A stretch of 50,617 nt of DNA from an uncultured delta proteobacterium. GTDB taxonomy: Bacteria > Myxococcota_A > Polyangia > Polyangiales > Polyangiaceae. The position numbers and the translations under genes are program-made. Shown here piece after piece: positions 39,077 through 47,365 of the stretch. The notes under the pieces are model-generated. The model was not told where the DNA came from. It saw only the letters and a list, made by a program, of their open reading frames with translations, and ran no database searches. The stretch spans positions 1-50,617 of the forward strand of contig CAIVJW010000271.1 of the NCBI GenBank assembly GCA_903906315.1, given 5' to 3'. Each line of letters starts with the position of its first letter. Within the stretch, counting starts at the first letter, position 1.

Positions 39077-41478
39077 CTCCTCTGCTCGAACAATTCCTCT
39101 CCGAGGCCCGCGACGCGCTGCAGGGGATCGGCGAGCGGCTGATCCAGCTCGAGGAGACACCGGATGACCCCGCCGTCATCAACGAGCTGTTTCGGCTGGT
39201 CCACACCCTGAAGGGGAACAGCGGGCTGTTCGACTTCCCCGAGATGACCCGCGTGCTCCACGCGGGCGAGGACCTGCTGGACGCCGTGCGAGAGGGCCGC
39301 CTTTCGTACTCGCACGCGCTGGCGGACCAGCTGCTCGACGCGGCCGATTTCGTCGGCATCCTGTGCGACGAAGCGGAGCTCGAAGGCGGGGTCAAGGCCT
39401 CCCACGGCGCCGACGCCGTGCGGCTGGCAGAGGCGCTGCGAGCCCTGGTGTCGGGGCCGGCCGCTTCGCCGGAGGCGGCCGGAGGCGCCGGCGCCCCGAG
39501 CGACGGACGAGGGGGATCGTCTGCCCCGGGGGCCGCCGCCGGCCAGACGGAGCTGCCGCTCGCGGCGGTTCCGCATGCCATTCGGCTCGATGCCTGGCAA
39601 CGCGCTCGAGACGGTGAAGCTCTGCACTGGCTCTCGTACGTGCCGGCGGCGGACTGCTTCTTCCAGGGGGACGACCCGTTCTTCACGGCCCGCCAGGTGC
39701 CCGGCGTGCTCTGGGGTCGCGTCGTGGTGCGGGAGCCGTGGCCCGGCCTGTCGGAGCTCGACGCCTATCGCTGCGCGCTGAGCTTCGAGGTCCTCGCGGC
39801 CGGCCCGGTGGAGGAGCTGGATTCCCACTTCCGCTACGTCGCCGACCAGGTCCGCGTCCGTGCGGTGGATCCCGGGTGGCTCGTCGCCTCGCAGGAGGGA
39901 GCGCCGCCCGGCGCGACGGTGACCCGCGCGGTGGCGTCACCCGGCCTGCTCGCCGAGGAGCGCGTGGCCCTGGAGTCGATCTTCGCCGCGCAGCGGCGGA
40001 TCCTCGAGCTAGACGACCACCCGCCGTGGGAGCGCGGGCGAATCGAGGCCGTCGCGGGCGTGCTGATTCATTGCTGCGAGGCGACGGGCGACTCCACCTC
40101 GCGAGGGGCGATCGAGGCGGCGCTCGAGCAGACGCTGGCTTTGGGCAACTGCGCTCCTCTGCTGGCCTGGCTCGACCGTCGCACGGTGGTCGCACCGGAG
40201 GCCGCGCTGCCGACGCCGGCTGCGAAGGTGGCCTCGGCGGCGGCCCGCCCGGCCAAGCCGGAGGAGGGCCCGCGCTTCGGCCGGCGCACCGAGGACCAGG
40301 CCGGGGCCAGCCATCTGAAGGTGGACAAGGTCAAGGTCGATCGGCTGATGAACCTGATCGGCGAGATGATCGTGTCGAAGAACGCGCTGCCGTACCTCGC
40401 CCAGCGGGCTGAGGTGCAGTACGGCGTGCGCGATCTGGCGCGGGAGCTGACGGCCCAGTATGCGGTCATCAACCGCATCGCCGAGGAGATGCAGGACGCC
40501 ATCATGCAGGTGCGCATGATGCCCGTCTCGATGGTCTTTCAGCGATTCCACCGGCTCGTGCGGGACCTTTCGCACAAGCTCGGCAAGGAGGTGCAGCTCG
40601 TCCTCGAGGGCGAGGAGACCGAGGCCGACAAGAACATCATCGAGTCGCTCGCCGACCCGCTCATCCACATCGTCAGGAACAGCCTCGACCACGGGCTCGA
40701 GTCCTCGGAGGTGCGCCTCGCTTGCGGCAAGCCGGCCGCGGGGGTGCTGACGCTGCGAGCGACGCACGAAGCGGACCGGGTCCGGATCGACGTCCTCGAC
40801 GACGGTCGCGGGATCGATGTCGGGACGCTCAAGCGCAAGGCTCGGGACAAGGGCCTCATCGACCAGGCCACCTTCGACCGAATGACCGACCGGGAGGCGC
40901 TGAACCTCGTCTTCGAGGCCGGGCTGTCCACGGCCGCGGTCGTGTCCGACGTGTCCGGCCGCGGGGTGGGGATGGACGTCGTCCGGACCGCGGTGGAGCA
41001 CCTCAACGGCACCGTCTTCCTCGAGAGCGAGGTCGGCCGAGGCACCCGCATCAGCATCACCGTGCCGCTCTCCATGGCCGTGACGCAGGTCATGATCGTC
41101 GAGTCGGACGGGCAGCTCTTCGGCGTACCGATAGACCACGTCGTCGAGACCGTGCGAGTGCCTCGCGCGGCCCTCCGGATGATCAAGCACAGCCAGACGA
41201 CCGCGCTCCGCGGGCGCATCGTGCCCTTGAGGGCCCTCAACGACTGGCTGAACATCCCGGCGGAGCCCAGGGTGAACGAGGACGACGAGCTGGCCGTGCT
41301 CATGGTCCGGGTCGGTCGGGAGGTGCTGGGGCTCGTGCTGGACGAGTTCCGCGAGACCGTCGACGTCATTCAGAAGCCGCTGAGCGGCGTGCTCGCTGGG
41401 CTGTCCGCCTACTCGGGCTCGGCCCTCCTCGGCGACGGGTCGGTGCTGATGGTGCTCGATCCGAAGGAGATCGTTTGA
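39073..41478 (+). CDS. cheA: chemotaxis histidine kinase CheA
   Basis: This 801-residue kinase has a P1 Hpt domain with phosphoacceptor His44 in LVHTLKGNSG. A variable region follows (about 150-400), including a small domain with SYVPAADCFFQGDDPFF of the kind seen in other non-flagellar CheA proteins; no canonical P2 is evident. P3 dimerisation starts near VKVDRLMNLIGEMIVSKNAL. The P4 ATPase has HIVRNSLDHGLE, DDGRGID and GRGVGMDVV. The P5 CheW-like domain is at about 670-801. It phosphorylates the CheY proteins and CheB. The GTG start overlaps the preceding stop, and its own TGA overlaps the next ATG (TGATG). Confidence 0.96.
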   Translation: MTPLLEQFLSEARDALQGIGERLIQLEETPDDPAVINELFRLVHTLKGNSGLFDFPEMTRVLHAGEDLLDAVREGRLSYSHALADQLLDAADFVGILCDEAELEGGVKASHGADAVRLAEALRALVSGPAASPEAAGGAGAPSDGRGGSSAPGAAAGQTELPLAAVPHAIRLDAWQRARDGEALHWLSYVPAADCFFQGDDPFFTARQVPGVLWGRVVVREPWPGLSELDAYRCALSFEVLAAGPVEELDSHFRYVADQVRVRAVDPGWLVASQEGAPPGATVTRAVASPGLLAEERVALESIFAAQRRILELDDHPPWERGRIEAVAGVLIHCCEATGDSTSRGAIEAALEQTLALGNCAPLLAWLDRRTVVAPEAALPTPAAKVASAAARPAKPEEGPRFGRRTEDQAGASHLKVDKVKVDRLMNLIGEMIVSKNALPYLAQRAEVQYGVRDLARELTAQYAVINRIAEEMQDAIMQVRMMPVSMVFQRFHRLVRDLSHKLGKEVQLVLEGEETEADKNIIESLADPLIHIVRNSLDHGLESSEVRLACGKPAAGVLTLRATHEADRVRIDVLDDGRGIDVGTLKRKARDKGLIDQATFDRMTDREALNLVFEAGLSTAAVVSDVSGRGVGMDVVRTAVEHLNGTVFLESEVGRGTRISITVPLSMAVTQVMIVESDGQLFGVPIDHVVETVRVPRAALRMIKHSQTTALRGRIVPLRALNDWLNIPAEPRVNEDDELAVLMVRVGREVLGLVLDEFRETVDVIQKPLSGVLAGLSAYSGSALLGDGSVLMVLDPKEIV

Positions 41479-41765
41479 TGCCGATCGAATTCACGGAAGA
41501 CCGGGTGGAGTGTCGCGACCTCGTCGGCGTCGCCGAGGCGGAGGAGCTGCTCGAGTGGCTGCAGTGCTGGCCTGCCGCCCAGGTGGACCTGCTCGGCTGC
41601 ACCCACCTGCACCCGGCGACCTTGCAGGTGCTCCTGGCAGCCGGTACGCGGGTCGCGGCCTGGCCGGAGGACGCGTCCCTGCGGGCGTGGCTGGAGACCA
41701 TCTTGAAGGGCGCCGCGAAGCGCGAGGAGGACGACCGCGATGGCGAAGAGCATTCTCCTCGTTGA
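41478..41765 (+). CDS. small STAS-like protein
   Basis: This 95-residue protein has a STAS-like beta-alpha pattern: an initial strand pair, a helix (VAEAEELLEWLQCW), the strand AQVDLLGCTHLHPATLQVLL and a terminal helix. In STAS proteins the corresponding position is the strand-loop carrying the phosphorylated Ser/Thr; here it reads GCTHLH. The tail is highly charged (KREEDDRDGEEHSPR), and its last 26 bases overlap the next gene. It may be a phosphorylatable switch or scaffold in the kinase complex. The assignment is by fold resemblance only. Confidence 0.65.
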   Translation: MPIEFTEDRVECRDLVGVAEAEELLEWLQCWPAAQVDLLGCTHLHPATLQVLLAAGTRVAAWPEDASLRAWLETILKGAAKREEDDRDGEEHSPR

Positions 41766-42114
41766 CGACTCGGCGACGATGCTGATGAGCGTCAAGTCGA
41801 TCCTGGAGATCGGCGGCTTCAAAGTGGAGACGTCCAGCGACGGGTTGCAGGCGCTCAACAAGCTCAAGGGCGGCAGCAAGCCCGACCTGATCATCACCGA
41901 CATCAACATGCCGAACATGGGCGGGCTCGAGTTCATCCAGAGCGTGCGGGCGCTGCCCGGGTTTCGGTTCCTGCCGATCTTGACGCTGACGACGGAGAGC
42001 CAGACCGCCAAGCGCGACGAGGGCCGTCGGCTGGGCGCGACCGGCTGGCTCGTGAAGCCCATCTCCGGTCCCGACCTGATCAAGGTCATCAAGCAAGTGC
42101 TACCCGGGGTGTGA
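41740..42114 (+). CDS. cheY: CheY response regulator
   Basis: This 124-residue single receiver has LLVDDSATMLMSVKSIL, phospho-Asp in IITDINMPNMGG, the switch Thr in LTLTTES and Lys in LVKPI. Length and motifs match classical CheY proteins that act without an output domain. It starts inside the 3' end of the STAS-like gene (26-base overlap, different frame) and ends one base before the next gene. It is probably the main phosphoacceptor of CheA and the substrate of the downstream CheZ-like motif. Confidence 0.93.
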   Translation: MAKSILLVDDSATMLMSVKSILEIGGFKVETSSDGLQALNKLKGGSKPDLIITDINMPNMGGLEFIQSVRALPGFRFLPILTLTTESQTAKRDEGRRLGATGWLVKPISGPDLIKVIKQVLPGV

Positions 42115-42115
42115 C

Positions 42116-43195
42116 ATGGACGTCGGGAGACGCGGAGGCGACCTCTCCGGCGGCACGCCCCGCGTGCTGACGGCGGCGGAGGATGGGATCCTGGTCGAGA
42201 ACCGCGAGGCTCTGCAGGCGGTCCTGGCGTCCGTGTCTCCTCTGACGGACCTCCTGCAGGCGCACCTCACGAGGACCAGCAAGACGACGGAGGCCGCTGC
42301 GCTGGCCCTCCTACAGCGGCTGACGGACGTGGAGACGGACGCTTCGCGGCTGCTCGTCAGCCTGGGCGTGGCCCGTGACAAGGCGACGTTGCTCAACAAC
42401 GAAGCGCAGACGCTGATCCGAGAGAGCCGGCTGCGTCTCGCCGAGATGGACGTGTACCGGCGCGATCGCGAGCGGCAGACGCAGGAGGACCGGGTCGACA
42501 TCCAGCGGCTGTTCGAGCAGGTCGAGCAGCTGCGGCCGATGACCGAGATGATCCGGGAGATGACCATCCAGACGAACATGCTCGGCATCAACGCCGCCAT
42601 CCAGGCCGCGCACGCGGGGCCGGTCGGGCGCGGCTTCGCCGTCGTGGCGGGCGAGATGCGCGCGCTGGCCACGCAGGTCAAGTCGGGCGTGGTGCGCATC
42701 GAGGCGAGCTTGTCGGGCGTGCTCGGGGCCGTGCAGAGGAGACTGGATGCGACGTGGCGGGCGCAGAGCCAGGTCGGCGCCGAGGCGGCGTGGCTCACGA
42801 CGCTGACGTCGAGCATGGCGAGGCTGTCGGCGAACTGCGAGAACAGCTCGGGGGAGCTGAACGCCCTGGCCGAGAAGACCTACCAGGCGGTGGGTTCGAT
42901 CCGGTCCGTGGTCATCGAGGCGCTGGAGGACGTCCAGTTTCAGGACATCGCCTGCCAGCAGATCGAGCAAGTGAAGACCGGGCTCGCGATGTGCGGCCAT
43001 TCGCTGCGGGAGACGTCGGGGGAGCTCGACCGGGACCACTTCGAGCGGCTCGAGATCCGGACGCTCGAGCACGTCGCGGTGGCGCTGCACGCCACGTATG
43101 CCATGCAGGCGCAGTACACGACCCACCACGCGGTCGCGGGGGGCAGCTCCGCGGCCGGGGACGACCACGGACGGCCGGACATCGAGCTCTTCTGA
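42116..43195 (+). CDS. soluble MCP-like protein with C-terminal CheZ-type DxxxQ motif
   Basis: This 359-residue helical protein has no membrane span. The central region carries an MCP tip (MTIQTNMLGINAAIQAAHAG, then VGRGFAVVAGEMRALA) at about residues 142-185, flanked by helices. Near residues 272-285 lies VQFQDIACQQIEQV: Asp277 and Gln281 reproduce the DxxxQ catalytic pair of the CheY phosphatase CheZ, where the equivalent segment is FQDLTGQ. The protein therefore looks like a receptor hairpin fused to a CheZ-like active site. A degraded receptor whose motif serves only as packing is the alternative. It is the last gene of the operon, one base after cheY. Confidence 0.82.
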   Translation: MDVGRRGGDLSGGTPRVLTAAEDGILVENREALQAVLASVSPLTDLLQAHLTRTSKTTEAAALALLQRLTDVETDASRLLVSLGVARDKATLLNNEAQTLIRESRLRLAEMDVYRRDRERQTQEDRVDIQRLFEQVEQLRPMTEMIREMTIQTNMLGINAAIQAAHAGPVGRGFAVVAGEMRALATQVKSGVVRIEASLSGVLGAVQRRLDATWRAQSQVGAEAAWLTTLTSSMARLSANCENSSGELNALAEKTYQAVGSIRSVVIEALEDVQFQDIACQQIEQVKTGLAMCGHSLRETSGELDRDHFERLEIRTLEHVAVALHATYAMQAQYTTHHAVAGGSSAAGDDHGRPDIELF

Positions 43196-43503
43196 GGGCC
43201 AGCGCAGGGACAGCGAGCGTCAGCTTTCGGGCGCGCTCCCTCCTGGGCGCGGGACCTCGTCGGCGGGGCGCCTGGGTCGAGGCTGCCGGGAAGGATAGCG
43301 TGCTCTCGGTCGAGGGTCGAGCGCGTGCTGTGGGCGGGCGCGATCCGCGCGCGCCACGCGGGGAGTCGCGGGCGGTCGCCGCTCGTGGAATGGTGCCGTG
43401 TATCTGGACGAGGCTCGCGCGATCCGCGGCAAATCCTGGGGTTTGGGCCAATTCGTAGGCCGCGGTCCGCGCGGGGGGCGTTTGGGTGCTATGGTGTTGT
43501 CCC
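43196..43503. other. 308-bp intergenic region after the chemosensory operon
   Basis: Nothing recognisable is present: no clear terminator, promoter, RNA gene or coding frame. It probably holds the operon terminator and the promoter of the beta-helix lipoprotein. Confidence 0.4.
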
Positions 43504-45336
43504 ATGCAGTACCCTCTCGTTCTCTCGACGATTGGCATTCTCATTGGGTCTCTATCGGCATGTAGTGGCTCGATCGAAGGCGCCGCGGAGACCGCTCACG
43601 GCGCCGTGGGCGGCACGATTGACGCCGGCGATCGGGTCGGATCGGGCGGCGGGGCGACGACGACCACGGGCTCGACCACGAGCTCGACGACCGTCACCGG
43701 CACGGGCGGCGGATCGGGCGGCGCCGCGACGACGACCGCGGGCGGCGGATCGGGCGGCGGGGCGACGACGAGCACGACCAGCGGCTCGGGGGGCGGGGCG
43801 ACGACGAGCACGGGCTCGACCACGAGCTCGACGACGGTCACCGGCGCGGGGGGCGCGGGGGGCGGGGCGACGACGATCACGGGCTCGACCACGAGCTCGA
43901 CGACGGTCACCGGCGCGGGCGGCGCGGGGGGCGGTCCCGGCGTGCCGCCGCCGGTCGGCTGCGACCCCGGTGTGAACAAGACCTACGACGTCGGCGACGG
44001 CAAGCCGTATGCGAAGCTCGGCGCCGTTCCCTGGTCGACTCTGGGCCCCGGTGACACGGTGCGTATCTTCCCGAAGCCGGGCGGCTACCACGAGAAATTC
44101 ATCCTGAGCACGCGCGGGGCCGACGGTGCGCCGATCCGCGTGTGCGGCGTCGCGGCCGCCGACGGGTCGCGCCCGGTGATCGACGGCAAGGACGCCACGA
44201 CGGACGCGAAGGCTGCGTTCGGCGGGTACATGCCGCTGCAGGATCTCGGCCTCATCACGATCGCTCGGGGCGCGCAGGCCTACGGCTTCCGGCCCGGCTG
44301 GATCGTGATCGAGGGGCTCGTGATCCAGGGCGCGAACGGCGGCAACACGTACACGGCGACGACCGGCGCCGTGCGCTCCTACGACTCCTTCGCGGCGGGG
44401 GTGAACCTCAACGCGGGAGATCACGTCACCCTCCGCCACTGCGAGCTACGCGACGACGGGAACGGCCTGTTCTCGAACTCGAAGCACGAGGTCGAGGGCA
44501 CGTTGACGCGCGAGGTGCTGGTCGAGGGCAACTACTTTCACGACAACGGGGTGGTGGGGAGTTACTCGATGCACGACGCGTACACGCAGGCGCTCGGCAT
44601 CGTCTACCAGTACAACCGCTTCGGCCCGCTCCGCCCCGGCGCGGCCGGCGCGGCGCTGAAGGACCGGTCGGCGGGCACGGTCGTGCGATACAACTGGATC
44701 GAGGGCACGGTGCGGATGATTGACCTCGTCGACGCGCAGGACCACGCGCCCGACGCGCTCGCCGACCCGCGATACCACCAGACCTTCGTCTACGGCAACG
44801 TGATCATCTCGAGGACGGGCGACGCGACTCGCATGGTGCACTACGGCGGCGACACGGGGGGCTTCGAGCAGAATTTCCGCAAAGGCACGCTCTACTTCTT
44901 CGGCAACACGGTCATCAGCCGGCACGACCTCGGTGATGCCTGGGGAGTCAGCGTCCTCTATGCGTCGACGAACGACGAGGCGATCGATGCTCGCGACAAC
45001 GTGGTTTCGCACGTCGGGTCGAGCCACCTCTGGCTGATGACCGACCTCGGCCACCTTGTGCTCGGCACGAACTGGATCACGAGCGGGTGGAAGGACGGGT
45101 CCGACAAGTTCGCGGGCACGGTGACCGGCGCGGCCAGCGTGGTGGGCGGAGCCGATGCGCTGCTCGACCCGGGGACGTTTCACCCACTGGTCGGCTCGCC
45201 GGTGATCGGCACGGCGGGCGCGCTCGCGCCGGAGGCCGCGCCGTACCCGGTCGATTCGCAGTACGACGGCGCCTCGGGCACGCCGCGCCCGCCGCTCGGG
45301 GTGGCGTCCGACATGGGCGCATTCGCCGGCGGGTGA
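43504..45336 (+). CDS. parallel beta-helix lipoprotein (pectate-lyase-like fold)
   Basis: This 610-residue lipoprotein has a signal peptide with lipobox SLSAC (Cys about residue 20). A low-complexity linker of Thr/Ser and Gly/Ala blocks covers about 45-150. The right-handed beta-helix domain (about 155-610) has short repeated strands typical of the fold (WIVIEGLVIQGAN, HVTLRHCELRDDGNGLFS, VLVEGNYFHDNG, TVVRYNWIEGT, TFVYGNVIISRTGD, LYFFGNTVISRH). It resembles polysaccharide lyases or surface carbohydrate-binding proteins, but no catalytic residues can be assigned. ATG 43504 gives a proper signal peptide. It was probably anchored on the outer surface by the flexible linker. Confidence 0.85.
   Translation: MQYPLVLSTIGILIGSLSACSGSIEGAAETAHGAVGGTIDAGDRVGSGGGATTTTGSTTSSTTVTGTGGGSGGAATTTAGGGSGGGATTSTTSGSGGGATTSTGSTTSSTTVTGAGGAGGGATTITGSTTSSTTVTGAGGAGGGPGVPPPVGCDPGVNKTYDVGDGKPYAKLGAVPWSTLGPGDTVRIFPKPGGYHEKFILSTRGADGAPIRVCGVAAADGSRPVIDGKDATTDAKAAFGGYMPLQDLGLITIARGAQAYGFRPGWIVIEGLVIQGANGGNTYTATTGAVRSYDSFAAGVNLNAGDHVTLRHCELRDDGNGLFSNSKHEVEGTLTREVLVEGNYFHDNGVVGSYSMHDAYTQALGIVYQYNRFGPLRPGAAGAALKDRSAGTVVRYNWIEGTVRMIDLVDAQDHAPDALADPRYHQTFVYGNVIISRTGDATRMVHYGGDTGGFEQNFRKGTLYFFGNTVISRHDLGDAWGVSVLYASTNDEAIDARDNVVSHVGSSHLWLMTDLGHLVLGTNWITSGWKDGSDKFAGTVTGAASVVGGADALLDPGTFHPLVGSPVIGTAGALAPEAAPYPVDSQYDGASGTPRPPLGVASDMGAFAGG
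43650..43940 (+). repeat. in-gene imperfect tandem repeats encoding the Thr/Ser/Gly linker
   Basis: The words GGCTCGACCACGAGCTCGAC and GACGGTCACCGGCGCGGG recur three times with GGCGGGGCGACGACG between them, giving repeated TGSTTSSTTVTG and GGAGGG peptides. These repeats are in frame and probably vary in number by slippage. Confidence 0.7.
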
Positions 45337-45804
45337 GGGCCGCGAGGGCCTCGCGCGTCCGTGCGTGGACGCGCTAGCACCACGGCTGGAGACTTTGGCG
45401 GATGGAGTCTGCGGGCAGGGGCAGCGGCGGCCACGTGAGGCCGGCGAGGCCGGTGAACGGCACGGTTCTGGTCGATCGTGCCGCGGGGCATGCCGGAGGG
45501 CTTGGCCTCCTTCGGCGCTGCGCGGCCCGGGCCGCAGGCGACGGGCTCATCCACCGGTTTCGCCGGTGCTTTCGTGGCCTTGCCGCGCGTCCAGGCGCAC
45601 TCGTCGAGACAACTTTGCAGCCGTGGTGCCAGGTGCGGCGGCCGTCGCCTGGCGGCGGGCCGAAGGGGCCCGGCGAGCGATGGACGGCCCGCGTGCGCGC
45701 GGGCTGCGCGGCCACGGTTGCGCCCGCGCACCGTCGTCGGCGACCATCGGCTCCGCGGGGGCGCGCCGAGGCGGCCCCGTGTCCACGTCCACCGAGGAGC
45801 CCCG
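45337..45804. other. 468-bp intergenic region with a long-range inverted repeat
   Basis: No convincing gene is visible, although frames stay open on both strands because of high GC. A perfect 12-bp inverted repeat GCACCACGGCTG (45377-45388) / CAGCCGTGGTGC (45618-45629) bounds a 253-bp segment, possibly a small non-autonomous element. The following gene has GAGGAG just before its ATG, so its promoter should lie in the last part. Confidence 0.4.
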
Positions 45805-46866
45805 ATGTCCACCGCCGAAGCGCCCGCGATCCCCGATCCGGCAGCCCTGCCCAAGAACCCTTCCCGGCGCCACCTCGCGCAGCTCGCGCGGTTCGAGGCC
45901 GCGGCCACGGTCGCCGTGGCCCAGCACCACGGCACGCCGCGCACCGCAGCCGGTCATTTCCTCTACAAGGCGGACGGCCGCACGCCGATGTTCTACCTGC
46001 AGAGCCTCGCGCGCGTCGGGCGTCGCATTGGCCCGAGCCGCAAGCTCTGGGAGGCCTGGCTGCCGCGCTTCAAGGAGGTCGAGGACCGGATCGGCGGTTA
46101 CGACTACTGGGTCGACCTCGGCACGCGCGCCGCCGGCTGGGGGGCGCCGGCGCCGCTGATTGGCTATTTCGGCGAGCGCGCCCAGCAGGCGCTCGGCGCC
46201 CTGGAATACGCCCTCGCGCGAGGGGGTTTCTGGGCGGCCGAGGCCGGCACGCCGACCGGCCCCGGGCCCGCGTGCGCCGAGCTCCGGGCGGCGCTCGGCG
46301 ACGTCGAATGGGACAAGCCCAAGCGCGAGCGCAAGGAGATCGCCGCGTTCCTGCGTGACGAGGTCCGCGAGATCGTCGACGACCTCGCCAGCGGCGCGCT
46401 CGACCTGGCCGACGTCGAGCACGGCGTCCACGAGCTGCGCCGCAAGCTCCGCTGGCTGCCCATTTACGGCCTCGCGATGGCCGGCAAGGTCGTGCTCGAC
46501 GAGGGCGCCCCGCGCGGCGCGCTCGCGAAGTACGCGACGCCCGATCGCCTCGCCGAGCGCTTCAACCAGCTCCCGGTCAGCCCCGACGAGCCGGATCCCG
46601 TCCGCTACCACCAGAGCGCGTTCCTCGCGGTGAGCTACCTCATCGCCGAGATCGGCAAGCTGAAGGACCGCGCGCTGTGGACGAACGAGATCGGGCGATC
46701 GTGCGGCGTCGTGGGCGTGGATCCAGGCCCCGTGATCGAGGGCCTCGGGGCGACGCGGATCACCCACGCCGAGGTCGAAGCCGCCGTGCGCGCGCTGGCG
46801 AAGGAGACGATCGACGCCGACGGCGCGCTCACGACCCTCGCCGATCACCTCGACGATCAGACCTGA
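45805..46866 (+). CDS. conserved-looking protein of unknown function
   Basis: This 353-residue soluble, mostly helical protein has no signal peptide or membrane span. Visible features are the segments AAGHFLYKADGRTPMFYLQSL, RIGGYDYWVDLGTRA, a mid-region of charged helices (EWDKPKRERKEIAAFLRDEV) and VEHGVHELRRKLRWLPIYGL. The last slightly resembles the H-x-LRR-x-LR pattern of CHAD-type phosphate-binding proteins, but the second repeat expected for CHAD is not seen. The ATG at 45805 has GAGGAG four bases upstream. It appears monocistronic and ends 75 bp before palindromic repeat copy 2. I cannot assign a function. Confidence 0.75.
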   Translation: MSTAEAPAIPDPAALPKNPSRRHLAQLARFEAAATVAVAQHHGTPRTAAGHFLYKADGRTPMFYLQSLARVGRRIGPSRKLWEAWLPRFKEVEDRIGGYDYWVDLGTRAAGWGAPAPLIGYFGERAQQALGALEYALARGGFWAAEAGTPTGPGPACAELRAALGDVEWDKPKRERKEIAAFLRDEVREIVDDLASGALDLADVEHGVHELRRKLRWLPIYGLAMAGKVVLDEGAPRGALAKYATPDRLAERFNQLPVSPDEPDPVRYHQSAFLAVSYLIAEIGKLKDRALWTNEIGRSCGVVGVDPGPVIEGLGATRITHAEVEAAVRALAKETIDADGALTTLADHLDDQT

Positions 46867-46941
46867 TCCGGATCGCGCTCGGGTCGCGGGAGGCCGTCGT
46901 CGCCCGCGACGCGAGGGCGCCTCGCGGCCCCTCGGTCGACC

Positions 46942-47113
46942 TTCGCCGAAAAGGATTCGCAGCAACCTCGCGCGGGGATTCCGGGCCACCCGGAGGAGAA
47001 GCTCACCACGGAGGCCCGGAGGAAGATCGAGTCTGAGCTCCGTGTCTCCGTGCCTTCGTGGTGGAAATCAGGGCTCTTGATCGGTCGCCAAGGCGGCAGC
47101 GCTTTTCGGCGAG
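46942..47113. repeat. MITE-like palindromic repeat, copy 2 (inverted relative to copy 1)
   Basis: This 172-bp element has ends TTCGCCGAAAAG (46942-46953) and CTTTTCGGCGAG (47102-47113), matching as terminal inverted repeats at 11 of 12 positions. The inner inverted repeat spans about 47003-47062 (CACCACGGAGGCCCGGAG and CTCCGTGCCTTCGTGGTG). Read on the minus strand, it follows copy 1 over its whole length, including GGTCGCCAAGGCGGCAGCGC and GCAACCTCGCGCGGGGATTC. It ends four bases beyond the stop of the TusA-like gene, so it may also form that operon's terminator. Confidence 0.8.
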
Positions 47114-47116
47114 GGT

Positions 47117-47365
47117 CTAGATCCGGAGGAGGCACCGCCGCACGCGCCCCGCGCCGGGGCCCTCGGCGGCCTCCTCGCGGAGCCACAGGAGGAGCCTCCC
47201 CGACCTCCGGCAGAAGTCCCGCAGGTCGGTCTCGAACGACGCGCAGTCGGCGATCACCTCGAGCTCGTCGCCGGGGCGGAGCTGCGTGGCGACGACGGCG
47301 ATCTTCAGGGTGGGCTGCGGGCAGCGCAGCCCGCGGGCGTCGAGCAGTCGAGTCGCCAAGGTCAT
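47117..47365 (-). CDS. TusA/SirA-family sulfur carrier protein
   Basis: This 82-residue protein has the TusA fold signature. Early residues DARGLRCPQPTLK carry the persulfide-accepting Cys in a CPxP motif, then LRPGDELEVIADCASFETDLRDFCRRSG. TusA-like proteins relay sulfane sulfur in tRNA thiolation or in Hdr-like sulfur oxidation. A basic tail (RVRRCLLRI) replaces the usual end. The ATG overlaps the stop of the MvhD-kinase gene by three bases, so it is the third cistron of the Hdr-related operon. Whether it carries sulfur to the HdrA-like protein or serves another pathway is open. Confidence 0.85.
   Translation of the reverse strand: MTLATRLLDARGLRCPQPTLKIAVVATQLRPGDELEVIADCASFETDLRDFCRRSGRLLLWLREEAAEGPGAGRVRRCLLRI

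Noticed and set aside
43650-43940. possible CRISPR-like repeat array
   Set aside because: The repeats are in frame within a lipoprotein linker, vary in spacing and have no unique spacers or cas genes.
45180-45944. 254-residue minus-strand frame spanning the intergenic region
   Set aside because: It overlaps two plus-strand genes antisense, with Arg/Pro-rich shadow composition; no transposase or other motif is visible.
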